Source of the DNA: Thamnidium elegans | Taxonomy: Eukaryota > Mucoromycota > Mucoromycetes > Mucorales > Mucoraceae | Assembly: GCA_025201345.1 (NCBI GenBank) | Contig: JAIXMG010000006.1 | Coordinates: forward strand, 372,001 to 436,000 | Length of the DNA stretch: 64,000 nucleotides | Direction of reading: 5' to 3' | In this document: one piece after another, positions 13,516 to 24,344 of the stretch | Numbering within the stretch: position 1 is the stretch's first letter | How the letters are laid out: each line of letters opens with the position of its first letter | Program-made: the position numbers and the translations under genes | Notes under the pieces: model-generated | Told to the model about the DNA's origin: nothing | Seen by the model: only the letters and a program-made list of their open reading frames with translations | Database searches by the model: none

Positions 13516-13979
13516 ATGTCAAACATAAACATGAGCAGAAAAAAAAAATGTTTACATCGTATGAATGCTAATTTACCCTTGCAAGTGCTTATTTTATCAG
13601 GATTATTGAATATTGGCGAGAGAACAGAATTTGCATACGAACATCCAGTTAAAGTAGCAAAGGAGTCTCTGGGTGAACTCACATTATCAAGAAAACTATT
13701 GGTATTATTATCTAGAGATTGGAAATTGTAGTTACAATTTTGTCTTGCTATTTTTTTTTATTTTTTTTTTTACTGTACTAGCTCCCCAGAAACGTTCAAT
13801 AGAATCCGTAATCTACTTGAAATTATCCCTAAATACAAACCTAATGATTTAGTTAAAGAAAGCCAAACAAAAGCTTCCGGTATATTGAAGCTTATAGTAA
13901 GGAAAACGATGTTACTGAGGCATTTGCTCTTGTAAAAGAAGTATCTAATCTTCAAAAGTCGCACAGAAAGCTTTGAGAA
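13516..13979 (+). pseudogene. Frame-broken coding relic of unknown function
   Basis: Two blocks look like eroded coding sequence. The first (13516-13731) encodes 71 residues including HPVKVAKESLGELTLSRKLL and ends in a stop. After a T-rich stretch, a second block (about 13783-13978) reads SPETFNRIRNLLEIIPKYKP and then continues only after a +1 shift near 13880, as YIEAYSKENDVTEAFALVKE, to a stop at about 13978. The helical, Leu-rich character continues over the shift, which is what suggests a decayed gene rather than chance. No intron with usable GT-AG borders rejoins the frames. I do not recognise the family. Confidence 0.35.
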
Positions 13980-14477
13980 AACCAATAATTCACATTATCG
14001 TTTTAATAAATTATATGTTGGTAGATGGCATTTGCTTGAAATCTGTGAAACTTCTATCAGTCTATATTATAAAATACCCTATTTTTTAAAGCAATCTGCT
14101 GTGGTATTTATATTCGTTTCCATTACATTTAATTCATGCAATCCGTTTTTATGAAGAAATGAACGTCGTACTATCCTCTAGAAAGCAGTGACCCTACATA
14201 CACACCACGTATCTACTTTTTTTGATATTACCTTATTTCGACTCGTTTTATTAAAGAGAAAAGAAAGTAGCCTTTTGATGTATTATGGAAATACATAACA
14301 AAGAGTAAACAAATGAGGTAGATAGTATATTTATACCTTTCGAGCCTTTTGAAAATGATAAAACAAGTTACAAAAGGGCGGAGTACAGTGTATTTTCGGA
14401 TCTTTTTTTTTTCTTTTTCGAAAAACCTTTTTTCTTTTCTTTTCTTTTCTTTACATATCTTTTTTATTCTTACTACT
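13980..14477. other. Intergenic spacer, no gene seen
   Basis: About 500 bp with no recognised gene. The last 80 bp before the PQ-loop gene are strongly pyrimidine-rich (TTTTCTTTTC repeats), consistent with a promoter or 5' leader. Confidence 0.4.
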
Positions 14478-15660
14478 ATGGTCACCCTTGACAAGGAAAC
14501 AAACGACCTAATGGCGACCGTTTTTGAAACGAGCTCAAGACAATGTATTCCACTTGACGACAAGACTAATTTAATGATTAGTATATTTTTATGCATCGGT
14601 TTAGTTATTTCTTATTTACCTCAGGTACGCTGAAAATAAATAAATAATAACAGTAGGAATACTAACGAAAACAAAAAAGCATTATAGAATTATTGCCAAT
14701 AAAACAAGTGAAGGATTTAGTGCATGGTTTTTATTATTGGGTGTCGTATCATCTACGTCTAGTTTTTTCAATATTATTCTTTTACAGTGGGATTCTATCA
14801 TGTGTTGTAAATCGCTTGCAAGTATTATATATATATATGTGTGTGTGTGTATTTTAATAAAGATTTTATACGTGTAGACTGCCGGTGCTTGTGTTGAAGG
14901 ATTAATGGGAATTGTTCAAATCGGACTTCAATGGTGCATGTTTTGTTTGGTGTAAGTTTACTATTTACTTTTTTTAAACGTCATTTTTATCGACTTGGTT
15001 ATTATAGGTTTACTTTATTTTTACTCTACTTTCCCGAAAATAAGAAGCGACATATTCATGGGCCTAGACTTCGCTTGGAGTTACCAAGTAAGATGGAATT
15101 ACCACTTTCAGCAGAATGGAAGGTATCACTTGTAGTAGCAGCAACTTGTATTGCTCATTTAGCTGTTTCATTCTTTATCTCCGTCTTACTTTTAATGTTT
15201 GTTGGTGGTCCAGAGCACTGGCAGACAAATTATTGGGCCGGGTTTTTGGGTATTTTAAGTATGATCTTAGCTTCTTTACAATACTTTCCTCAAATCTGGA
15301 AGACATGGAAGAGCAAAGTAAGGGAAAATTATATATTTTAAAATAGAGAGAGAGAAGGAGAGAGAGAACGCTTACTTGTTTTATTACTAGACTGTCGGTG
15401 CGTTAAGTATTCCTATGATGATGTTACAGACACCAGGTACGGTGTTATTTGTGTACTCTTTGGTGGTACGCCCCGGAACAAACTGGACAGCATGGCTTAC
15501 GTATATGGTAACTGGTATATTACAAGGTACCCTTTTACTTTTGTGTATCACTTGGCACTTTAGAAATAAACGTCTCGGTATCCGTGATATTGACAGTACA
15601 AGTCAAACACAACAACAACAAAATGAAGATGATGATGAGGTTACACCTCTTTTAGCTTAA
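14478..15660 (+). CDS. PQ-loop repeat membrane protein
   Basis: Multi-pass membrane protein of 312 residues with two PQ-loop motifs, a fold used by lysosomal amino-acid exporters (cystinosin, PQLC2) and related transporters. Exons: 14478-14624, 14680-14817, 14878-14951, 15008-15317, 15391-15660. The first PQ loop is ISYLPQHYRII at the exon 1/2 join (residues about 45-55); the second is LQYFPQIWKTWKSK (about 215-228). Seven hydrophobic helices are visible. The C-terminus is acidic with a Gln run and ends DDEVTPLLA, resembling a dileucine sorting signal. Intron 2 (14818-14877) works only as a GC-AG intron: donor GCAAGT after ...KSL, acceptor GTAG before TAGAC. Any GT donor nearby introduces a stop. 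Convergent with the TBC gene, only 48 bp apart. Confidence 0.85.
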
Positions 15661-15708
15661 AATAAATAAAATAAATTTCTTTTTTATTATATACACATTC
15701 TTTTTTTT

Positions 15709-17825
15709 TCAACCCATTAAACGTTTAAGATCAGTTAATCTTTGACGTAAACCTTCTCTTTCACTTTCACTTTCAGCATACTTGACCTTGATTTCTATAA
15801 TCATATTTTCCATGTAAGCTAATTGATCCTCAAGGGCGGAGTTTCTTTCGACTAGAGCGGCATTTTTGGTATATAGGATCTCCATTTCTTCTTTTACTCT
15901 AGTTTCGACTTCAGCGGGTAGAGTTTCTAAAGCCTTTTTCAAGTCATTTGATTGTTGATGAAGTGCTTCATTTTCATCATGAATTCTAGCTATATCCATT
16001 TTAGCAGTGATGAGTTCAGAAGCGACTTGGGTATGTTCCTTATTTAAATCGCTGTAGTTATTATCCAACTGTTTAATAGAGTCAGCTAAAGATTTATTTT
16101 GACGCTTTAATGCTTCAATGGCTTCAGCTTCATTATTTGCACGAGCAGATTCTACTTGAAAATCTTTTGCTAACCGATCTAATCTTTTAGAAACAATTTG
16201 AATTTGAAAAGCGTCTTTTATAAGTTGGTTTGCATTATCCTTTTTTTTAAGGGTTTTTTTTTTAGTAAGGTTAATAATAAAAACTAAATATATGTAGTTA
16301 CCTTGTAGGGTTCAAGTAAATCGTTTTTAAGATAATGAACTAAATCATCGAATTCAAGACTTAATATAGTTGATTGATTCTTTTGGATTAAAGCCAAAGA
16401 GAAACGAAGTAAAGTTTCCAAGCCTTCTGATAAGATGATATCATATATCCTGAATACTATATCTGTGGGTATTTTAAAAGTAAATAGAGTACTGAACCAT
16501 TGATATGCATAGGTATTGGATCGAATACGATGTGCTTCAAAGTGTCTTTGAATATGAGGTAAATGATCTGCAATTAAGCCTTCCAACTGGTATAATCTTT
16601 GTGATATTAACTCTGATTGAGGTACAAAATGATTTCTTAGATTGTACTTGTTCATTAATTGCACTAGAACACAGAACGCTTCCTCTTCGGGCATCTAAAA
16701 AATAAAAGTGTTAGTAGTTATGGTAACCAAAGTTTAATACAAAACTTACGTTCATGAGTAAAGGCACGGTGATATGTAGTATACTTTGATTATACCCTAC
16801 ATCTGTATCATATAAAGAATAAGCTTTTACGACATTAAATAAAGCATCTTGATCATGGTTTACAAAGCAAGCTCTTGGTAAATCTCTAGCGATTGCTTTT
16901 TCATATACAGACTCATCTTTTAATAATTGCATATACTGATCTTCCAACTTTAAATTTTTACTCTTTGCTAATAATTGCCAAACCATACCACGGAGAGATG
17001 GAGGAATACCTCTTTGTATATGGTGGGACAATATTTTAGGTTCTGATTTTGCAACGCCATTAAAGTCCGAAATTACTTTTGACCAAAATTCTAATAATAA
17101 TTATAAAAAGGGGAATCAGGTTACCCTGCCTAAATTTTTTTTTTATATGTGTATATATTACCCCAATCGATTTCTTCCTCAAGTAAGTAATCATCATCAT
17201 CATCTTGTTGTTGTTCTACTGTAGTAGTAGCATTATCATTAAATACCTTTTCAAATGAATGATTTGTTTCTTTTGCGTGATCAATATTTAAACTAGTGGT
17301 GGATGCATCCTTGGAACCTAATCTAGCCAATAACAAGTCATAATTTGATGCACTTGAAACAAATGAATGAATAGAAGACATGGTTGACCGATGACTCTCA
17401 TGTCTATTATGTGTTCCCTCTTCCCCTTCTTCATCAATAAAACTATCTGAGTCTGAATAATCTTGGTTACCTACTATTAATGAAGTAGATTGCTGTAACT
17501 CTTGAATATGATCATCATTATGATTCACGGTTGTATTGATTTCAACTCGAGAATTTTGTGTTACAGTTAAAGCACGACGACGTCTAACACCATTTGTTTC
17601 TGTTTCCTTTTCATTTTCATTTGTTGTAGCTATTGTATCAAATGAATCATGGCTACTTTCTGCATCGTCTGTATCATACCCTGACTTATCTGCAAGTGAA
17701 GATGAACTTTGTGAACGCACTGTTATTGTAGATCCATTCGTAATCACTGTATCTTTATCTAGTATAAAATTATCCTTTTTTGTTTCATTGACGGGTGTAA
17801 TAACTTCATTTATCTCTGTCATCAT
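15709..17825 (-). CDS. GYP5: TBC-domain Rab GTPase-activating protein (GYP5-like)
   Basis: Rab-GAP of 642 residues, probably acting in Golgi-to-surface or polarised secretion like Gyp5/EVI5 proteins. Exons: 17162-17825, 16750-17090, 16302-16694, 15709-16239. The N-terminal 220 residues are Ser/Asp-rich and disordered. The TBC domain starts at DWEFWSKVISDF (about 220) with GIPPSLRGMVWQLL. The arginine finger motif is present as ARDLPRACF (I-x-x-D-x-x-R) and the glutamine finger as GYNQS, where most relatives have YCQG; both catalytic residues are kept. The C-terminal 180 residues form a coiled coil (about 465-640). A TBC followed by a coiled coil is the Gyp5/EVI5 layout. It is divergent from UXT with 223 bp between the start codons. 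Confidence 0.9.
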
Positions 17826-18048
17826 TTTTGGTATATATATATAAAAGTTTAAAAAGAAAGAAAGAAAGGAAGAAAAAAAAAAAGGGAGAAAAAGGGAGAT
17901 ACAAATAAAGAGGGAGTGTGTACCACTTCAAACTTACAAAGTCACAGCCCTGGAACCACCAACAACACCACTGTGTGCGAATGTCACAAGAGTGAATCCC
18001 TTTGCGGATTCTTAATTCCTTTTTTTTTTCTTTTACATTATATCAAAA
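17826..18048. promoter_or_regulatory. Shared divergent promoter (TBC gene / UXT)
   Basis: 223 bp separate two divergent start codons, so both promoters must lie here or inside the 5' leaders. The left half is purine-rich (GAAAGAAAGAAAGG, near 17852-17880); the right half has a poly-T run ending just before the UXT ATG at 18049. No clear TATA box was seen. Confidence 0.5.
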
Positions 18049-18777
18049 ATGGAAGATACTGTTAAACAAGACTTGAACGCTTTAATAAAAAAATATGACG
18101 CCTTTATCGCAAACACGTTAAAACCTTCTTTAAAAAAGGAATTAGACGAACGCGACTTGATTTTTAATCACATTTCAGAATAGTAAGCAAATTGTTTCTC
18201 ATTTGTATTACTACTTTGAATACTGATCAGAAAACTTTTTTTATTTATTTTTTTCAAAAGTCAAAAGTTAAAAGTACAAATTGACACAATTAAAGATAAT
18301 GACTTGCAAGAGTTGAAAACTATGGTTGATCTCGGTTCACAGTTTTTTGTTCAAGCTCACATGTAACAACAACAGAAAATAAAAGTTCCTATGTTTAAAC
18401 TTTTATATTAACTTATCTTGATAGACCCGATACGAAATATATCTATGTCAACGTAGGGTTTGGCTTTCACGTACAATTTACATTAAAGGAAGCATTGGCA
18501 TTTATTCAAAAGAAGGAAGCACAATTACAAAAGTATGATATCTCGATACAGTCATGTATTACTTGTATAAACTAACACATATTCTATTTTATAGGTTAGC
18601 GGATAAACATACTGAAGAAGCAGATAAAATTAGAGCACATATTAAAATGGTAAGAGAAAAAAAGCATTTGTACTATTTAATGCATAAAATATATAACTTT
18701 TTTTTTTTCTTTTTTCTTTTTTTTTCTTATTGTAGGCATTAGAAGCCATGTCAGAAATATTAATGAACCGTTCATAA
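18049..18777 (+). CDS. UXT: UXT-like alpha-prefoldin
   Basis: Prefoldin alpha-type subunit of 146 residues, homologous to UXT, a component of the R2TP/URI prefoldin-like cochaperone complex. Exons: 18049-18182, 18261-18362, 18425-18532, 18595-18649, 18736-18777. The family signature is clear: MVDLGSQFFVQAHIPDT, then VNVGFGFHVQFTLKEALAFI, flanked by N- and C-terminal helices that form the coiled-coil tentacle. Length fits the family (human about 157). Yeasts lack a clear UXT. Followed at 65 bp by the EXPERA gene on the same strand. Confidence 0.88.
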
Positions 18778-18842
18778 GAATAAAATAAAATAAAATTTTC
18801 TCTTTTTCTCTTTTTCTTTTTTTTCTTTTTTTACACTCAAAA

Positions 18843-19526
18843 ATGAACTCTTTTTTGGATAAAGTTGAAGCTGTTATGGATTATGGCAACAAAAAAATTG
18901 AACCAGTAGTCAATATAATCGAACCTTACTTTGAATCATTTAATAACGAAATGCAGCCTATTTTACAACGACCTATTGACTGGATCCTTTTCGTTTACTT
19001 TGTCACTCATATCCCCATTACCATCTTTTTTGACTTGCAATGTCTTTATCCTCAATGGCTCATTCCTCAATTCTTGATTCAACTCAACGGCAGTTACTTG
19101 CAACTTACTTCCGATCCCTTTATGAATACTTCAAATAATATTTACTGGTTCAAAAGTTTTGCTTTATGTGAAGCCTTTATTCAACTTCCATTCTTTTTTA
19201 TTGCTTGTCATGGTTTACTTAAAAATAAATCGTGGATCCGATTACCTTTAGCCAGTAAGTTAAAAAATAATTTATATTTATTCATTTACTAATATAGGCT
19301 CTTAGTTTATGGTGCTCATGTTATGACTACTGTTATTCCTTGTTTGGCAGAAATCGTCTTTAATCAAGAAATATACGGTTTGAGTAACATACAACGCAAT
19401 ATTATCTTTTTCCTTTACTTTCCTTACTTTTTAATTCCTTTCGTTGGTTTGGTTGACTCCAGTATTCGTATCACCAAAAGACTCGGTTACATCGATAAAC
19501 AATTAGCTTTGAAGAAGGATACTTAA
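18843..19526 (+). CDS. TMEM97: TMEM97/sigma-2-like EXPERA-domain membrane protein
   Basis: ER or lysosomal membrane protein of 210 residues with four transmembrane helices; the EXPERA family includes TMEM97 and the sterol isomerase EBP and is tied to sterol handling. Exons 18843-19254 and 19306-19526. After an N-terminal extension of about 45 residues, the first helix begins RPIDWILFVYFVTHIPIT with the following DLQCLYP loop. The later segment LPLAIYGAHVMTTVIPCLAE spans the splice join and matches the family. The 51-bp intron ends at the downstream AG (19304-19305); the first AG gives the wrong frame. The C-terminus is Lys-rich (KRLGY, LALKKDT), possibly an ER retrieval feature. The extra N-terminus is longer than in animal TMEM97. 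Confidence 0.83.
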
Positions 19527-20035
19527 AATTTTAATAAAATGACGCCATAGCTCCTCTGTCTTTTTTGACAGCGGTCGATAATAAACTTTTTTTTTCTTTT
19601 CAGTAGTACGTTATTTATTCAAAGCCAGGTTTTTATAGTATGAATGGTTGAATGCTAGAAGACTAGTTGCTAAGATATATTTATGACTATCGCTTTTTGT
19701 TCTTGTGCATTATATGCGGTTCTCGGGTGCACCTTAAAAAGAAATGCAATTTGACAGCGAAAAAGGAACCGGTACTTTTTTTGTAAAGTATACCACCGCT
19801 TTCAAAAAAAAAAAAAAACTGACACCTTTATAGTATATACTAGCAACTCTTTTCTAAAGGGTAAGGCTTCATCTGATAAATATCTGGCTTTGAGCTTTAA
19901 ACATTTTGCGCTCTTTAAACAAATGCACGTCATAAAAATACCCTCGTCTATAGGGAGGGAAACCTCGAAGCAAAATAAAAATTCTTTTTTCTTCTTTTTT
20001 ATATCTTTCAAAAAAGAGAAGCATGTATATAAGGA
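19527..20035. other. Intergenic spacer, no gene seen
   Basis: About 510 bp of AT-rich DNA with poly-A/T runs. A TATATAAG element at about 20025-20032 lies so close to the first in-frame ATG of the PPR gene (20036) that transcription may start after it. The real start could then be a later Met. Confidence 0.4.
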
Positions 20036-21904
20036 ATGGTACTTCGTTCCTGTTTTTGCTATAAGAAATGTCCACCTTTTTCCACAAAACGAACCATTAC
20101 ACATGCGCGAAACAACATAGTACTGGCTGTCAAACCAAAATACCCTGGTGTATTGATTCAACAACAGTACGTACCTCAACTCAGCATGTCCACCATGACT
20201 ATCGGCAGTAAGATTGAAAAAATAGAAATACCCATTGTTGCCAACAAACCTCTAGATAACTTGGACCAACTTTTCACTAAACAGCTTGGTTCAAAACAAA
20301 CAACTGCTCTGTACCGAGATATCGCTAAACGAACCCCTCCCGATATTTTCAACATGTTTGCAGCTAGATTAGATACATTAGACTATACAACATTACGACC
20401 CATCTTTATAGAAGCTGCTTCTTATTGGCCTGTAGAAACCATTCATAAAATCATGTCCTTATGCAACGGGAAATACGTACCGTGGAGACTCGACCTTTTA
20501 AATCCTTTACAATCCAGTTACGTCCTGACCAAAGATATAAATATCTTGCTAGGCGCTTTACCCGAATCAGGTTTACCACCCTGTGACATCTTACCGTTTT
20601 ATAATACTGTCCTCAACAAATGTTTAAAACAAAACCAGTTGGAGCATATGCGCGCAGTAATGGAAATCATGAAGCAACGTTGTATTGATCCCGATACGGC
20701 GACCAGTAATATCCTAACTCGTATGCAATTAAATAACTGTACAACACCAGAACAAACTTTAGATGTGTATAGCGATATTATCAAGCAAAGCATCAAGCCC
20801 AATCAAGTGACGTTTAATACGTTTATCAAGCACGCGTGTCAGCATCAGCACTGGGACTTGTTGGATACCTGGTTAGATAAAATGCAACTTGAAACAGGTG
20901 GACCCAACCCAATTACGGTACGCATTTTATTTAAAAGTTATGTTGATCATCCTACCAATGATAAAGTGATACAAGTATTTGACCGTGTTTCGAAGCAAGT
21001 GCCAGTGAAAGGAAAGGAGCGATTGTTAAATACGGGTATTGCTAGGTTACTAAAGTTGAAACAGACGAAAGCAGCAATGGATTTACTGGATAAAACGTTC
21101 AAGTTAGATCAACCACTTTCGATATACTCTTACAACTTGTTATTGCAGAGCTTGTGTTTAGACGGTAAAGTAGAGATGGCACAGCAAGTTTTGGATAATA
21201 TGATTTTACGAGACAATGATAACATACCCAAGCCAGATATTGTAAGTTTCACAACTTTAATTCATGGTCTTGTTCGGAACTCGAGTCAAGTGGATCCAGC
21301 TAAAATCGGTACAATCTATCGACAGTTATTGGATCAAGGATTACAGTCCAACAACGTATTACAGTCCGTCCTGTTGTACGGGCTAATGCGGTCCAACCAA
21401 ACCAAGGATTTAACAAAGATCAAGGGAATGTTTGAATCCATCTTGGCTAACAAACAAGAAACACGTGTACCACGACTACCAACCGATAAACCGTTAAACG
21501 AGATCAACATTTATAACATGATGATGGATTTTTATTTCTTACACTACCATCATTCAGATACGTTACGAAACCAAGTACCGAAGGAACCGTTTGCATTATT
21601 GCAAGATGCAGTAGAAACCAAAAAATTAAAACCGACTGTCACAACATTAAATATCTTGGTACGTGGATTAGCGATATTAAATAAAGATTTAAATGGTGCA
21701 GAGAAAATGGTCTCGTTATTAAAAGAAAAGGGTGTAGAGATGGATGAAAAGACGTGTTGGTACCTGACGAAATCGGCTTACAGTCAAGGTCAAATATCTC
21801 GTGCTCGTCAATGGATTGATCAATTCGAAGCTCAAAATAAGACTATTCAAGGGTCCGGTTTACAGAATTTGAAATCAATTCTAACGAAATGGGACGCAAA
21901 ATAA
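20036..21904 (+). CDS. Pentatricopeptide repeat (PPR) protein, probably mitochondrial
   Basis: Intronless 622-residue protein built of degenerate PPR motifs, an RNA-binding helical repeat used mainly in mitochondrial RNA processing or translation. The repeats show the usual helix pairs and the register NxxTFNTFIKHACQ, SIYSYNLLLQSLCLDG and TTLNILVRGLA. The N-terminus from the first ATG is basic, Cys/Ser-rich and without acidic residues for about 40 residues, as a mitochondrial presequence would be. If the TATA-like element at 20025 is real, translation may instead begin at Met 51 (about 20186). Target RNA cannot be read from the sequence. Convergent with the Twinkle-like gene, 169 bp apart. 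Confidence 0.85.
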   Translation: MVLRSCFCYKKCPPFSTKRTITHARNNIVLAVKPKYPGVLIQQQYVPQLSMSTMTIGSKIEKIEIPIVANKPLDNLDQLFTKQLGSKQTTALYRDIAKRTPPDIFNMFAARLDTLDYTTLRPIFIEAASYWPVETIHKIMSLCNGKYVPWRLDLLNPLQSSYVLTKDINILLGALPESGLPPCDILPFYNTVLNKCLKQNQLEHMRAVMEIMKQRCIDPDTATSNILTRMQLNNCTTPEQTLDVYSDIIKQSIKPNQVTFNTFIKHACQHQHWDLLDTWLDKMQLETGGPNPITVRILFKSYVDHPTNDKVIQVFDRVSKQVPVKGKERLLNTGIARLLKLKQTKAAMDLLDKTFKLDQPLSIYSYNLLLQSLCLDGKVEMAQQVLDNMILRDNDNIPKPDIVSFTTLIHGLVRNSSQVDPAKIGTIYRQLLDQGLQSNNVLQSVLLYGLMRSNQTKDLTKIKGMFESILANKQETRVPRLPTDKPLNEINIYNMMMDFYFLHYHHSDTLRNQVPKEPFALLQDAVETKKLKPTVTTLNILVRGLAILNKDLNGAEKMVSLLKEKGVEMDEKTCWYLTKSAYSQGQISRARQWIDQFEAQNKTIQGSGLQNLKSILTKWDAK

Positions 21905-21980
21905 AATTAAAAAAAAAAAAAAAAAGAAAAACTGTATATTCCCCCACTTAAAAAAAATCCTTACAATAAATTGATAATCA

Positions 21981-22019
21981 ACACACACACACTCACACAC
22001 ACACACACGCACACACACA
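21981..22019. repeat. (CA)n microsatellite
   Basis: Imperfect CA dinucleotide run with occasional T and G interruptions, in the short spacer between two convergent gene ends. Confidence 0.85.
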
Positions 22020-22073
22020 AATACGCACATATATTACAACACATATTACGACATCTCCTCTTCACTTGTATTT

Positions 22074-24182
22074 TTATTTATTTCTATATTGTACTGTAGT
22101 GCTACCATATTGGAATTTTGCTTTTTTCCGTTCAAGTAATTCTTCTTCTGTACATTCGCGAATCTATTTAAATAAAAAAAAAAAAAATTAAACAAAAAAA
22201 TTAAATACCACATATTTTACTTTCTTTACTTTGGTTGTGCTTCTATCAAATTTATAAGGTAAAGAACCTAAAGTACCATCAAACCGATTCTTCTTAATAT
22301 CCAAAGACCTGATATCATTTTTCCCTGCTGCTTTCTGAATAATCACTACGTTGTCTGCCTCTTGTGTTACTTTAGCACTACCGAAAATCGAATTGATATC
22401 TAGTTCTTCTCCGGAATCCTTTCTAGGATGTACAACCAGCGTGATATGCACATCTTGTTCAGTGGCAAATTGACGGATTTCTGCAATAGCGTTGTCTTGT
22501 AAGTCCCATTTATCAACGCCGGCTCTGCCTTGTTGTGATAGCATAAATTGAAGATTGTCGAGGATAATGTGACGTACATCGTAAGCGTAAACTGCGTGGT
22601 GACATGCCTTTAATACATCATGAATAGCTGTACTACTAAAGAACTTCAAAAAATACAATGGGAGCTAACAAAATATACATTAAAAAAACACAAGTATACA
22701 TATATATTTTTAAGCTTTTACCTCTTGGAATCTATCAGCAATCTCATCAAATTCTTCAGGTACGGTACTAATATCTTTTCCAGCGAATTGAAACAACATT
22801 TTTTTAGCCAATCTCTTATTCATAATTTCAAACGACCCCCACAACGTAGGCACACCCGACTGACAGTAATCTAAACTCAACTGACTGATAATCGTCGTTT
22901 TACCTGCGCCTGTCGGACCTGTCAAAATCGTCAACTCGCCTGACCGATGTCCCTTCATAATATCATTTAATCCAGGTAAATCTTTCGACTGCACGCCTTT
23001 GGTTTGATCAGGATGAAGAATTTCATTCAAGACCTCCTCACGTAAATCAACAAAATCCACAATTTGGTCGTGTTTAATTCTTCTTGCCTTGGATAAAATT
23101 TTTTTAAGATCCTTGTTTTCCTTTAATGCCTCATAAGCGTTGACAGGGCTTTGTTTGTCTCCTAATCGTGTATTGACAATCAAACATTTGGAATCTCCAA
23201 TCTTTTGTGCAAATCTTTCAGCGGCTAATTGTCCGTCTAAATCATCGTCTAACCAGATATAAATATGTGTGAAGCGTTCTAGTAAAGGTAAGACGGGTTC
23301 TTGTAATTGATAATTGGAGGTGGGTATGGAAACAGCGGGGATACCAGTTGCTTGGTATGCGGCCATAGCGTCCATTTCTCGTCGGGTGATAATAAGTGTA
23401 TCGCAATCGGCAGAAGCAGTTTGATAACCGAACAAACCTGCTTCGGACTCTTTACTGTGCAAAGGTGGGTCTACTTGAACTACCTGACTAGGATCCTCTA
23501 AATCGCAAATCTTTAATCTAACTGTATTTAATTTGAAAGAGTCTTCGTCCGCAGTACCACTAGGATCATAGGCTAAAGTGGTTTGAGGAAAGGTCAAGCA
23601 ATCATGATCATCTACCTGGGTCAAACCGACTTTATATAAATCTAGTGTGCTCTTATCTATGCAATGTAACTGCGCCAATCGATTTGACATATTTGTGTCA
23701 CTTGCTAAATTTTGATGATACTGTTCAATTTCTTCTATCGATTTAGTAAACTGCTGTGGTTTATTGTTGATGCCCAAGAAATCGGAAGTTGATAAAATAG
23801 GTAAATCGTGATGGTTTTGTTTATTCATCTTTTTTAACAAGGTACGAGAAAACTCGGGAAAGGTTCCTTTGGTCTTACATGTTTGACAAGAGTAAGTGCC
23901 CTTTTCTAAATTGACATACGCAGCAAAACTTTTTTTACGAATCATGACACAATGAGGACATTGTGTCAAAATAACATTTTTTACGGGAGTCGGGATAGGT
24001 CTTTGTTTGTTATCGTAAAGAAATTTCATGATGCTTTCTTTTAGCTTTGTGGATTCTTTTGGTTTGACATTGTGACTGAAGGCTCGACGCGTTGGTGTAA
24101 ACAGTGGTCTATAAAGGGTATATTGAGGTCTAATGGCTCGGGCAAGTTGAGGAAAACTTTTGTTAAGCAACTTTGATAGCAT
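22074..24182 (-). CDS. TWNK: Twinkle-like mitochondrial DNA helicase (primase-helicase family)
   Basis: Replicative mitochondrial DNA helicase of the T7 gp4/Twinkle family, 661 residues; exons 22722-24182, 22209-22643, 22074-22163, all introns phase 0. The N-terminus (MLSKLLNKSFPQLARAIRPQ) is a typical mitochondrial presequence. A zinc ribbon follows at about residues 74-101 with CPHC and CQTC. The TOPRIM region reads TLIITRREMDAMAAY and later IWLDDDLDGQ. The RecA-like helicase domain has Walker A TGPTGAGKTTII (about 425) and Walker B HIILDNLQFML. The catalytic Glu of the TOPRIM motif (normally EG in VVTEGE) is Arg here, while the zinc-ribbon Cys and the DxD acidic pair are kept. Helicase activity is well supported; primase activity is doubtful. 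Confidence 0.92.
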
Positions 24183-24344
24183 TCTTTTTTTTTTTTTTTT
24201 GAATTGACAATAACAATAACAAAAAAAAAAAGAAGGGGGGCAAAGAAAAAAGAAAAGAAAAAAAAAAAGTTTAATGTGACTTGATATAATAAAAAAATGA
24301 CAGGCCCGGGTAACGTGTCTTTTTTAACGCGTAATTTTTTTTTT

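Noticed and set aside
20036..20185. Upstream start of the PPR gene as spurious
   Set aside because: A TATA-like element just before it raises doubt, but the basic presequence-like N-terminus favours this start; kept with a caveat.
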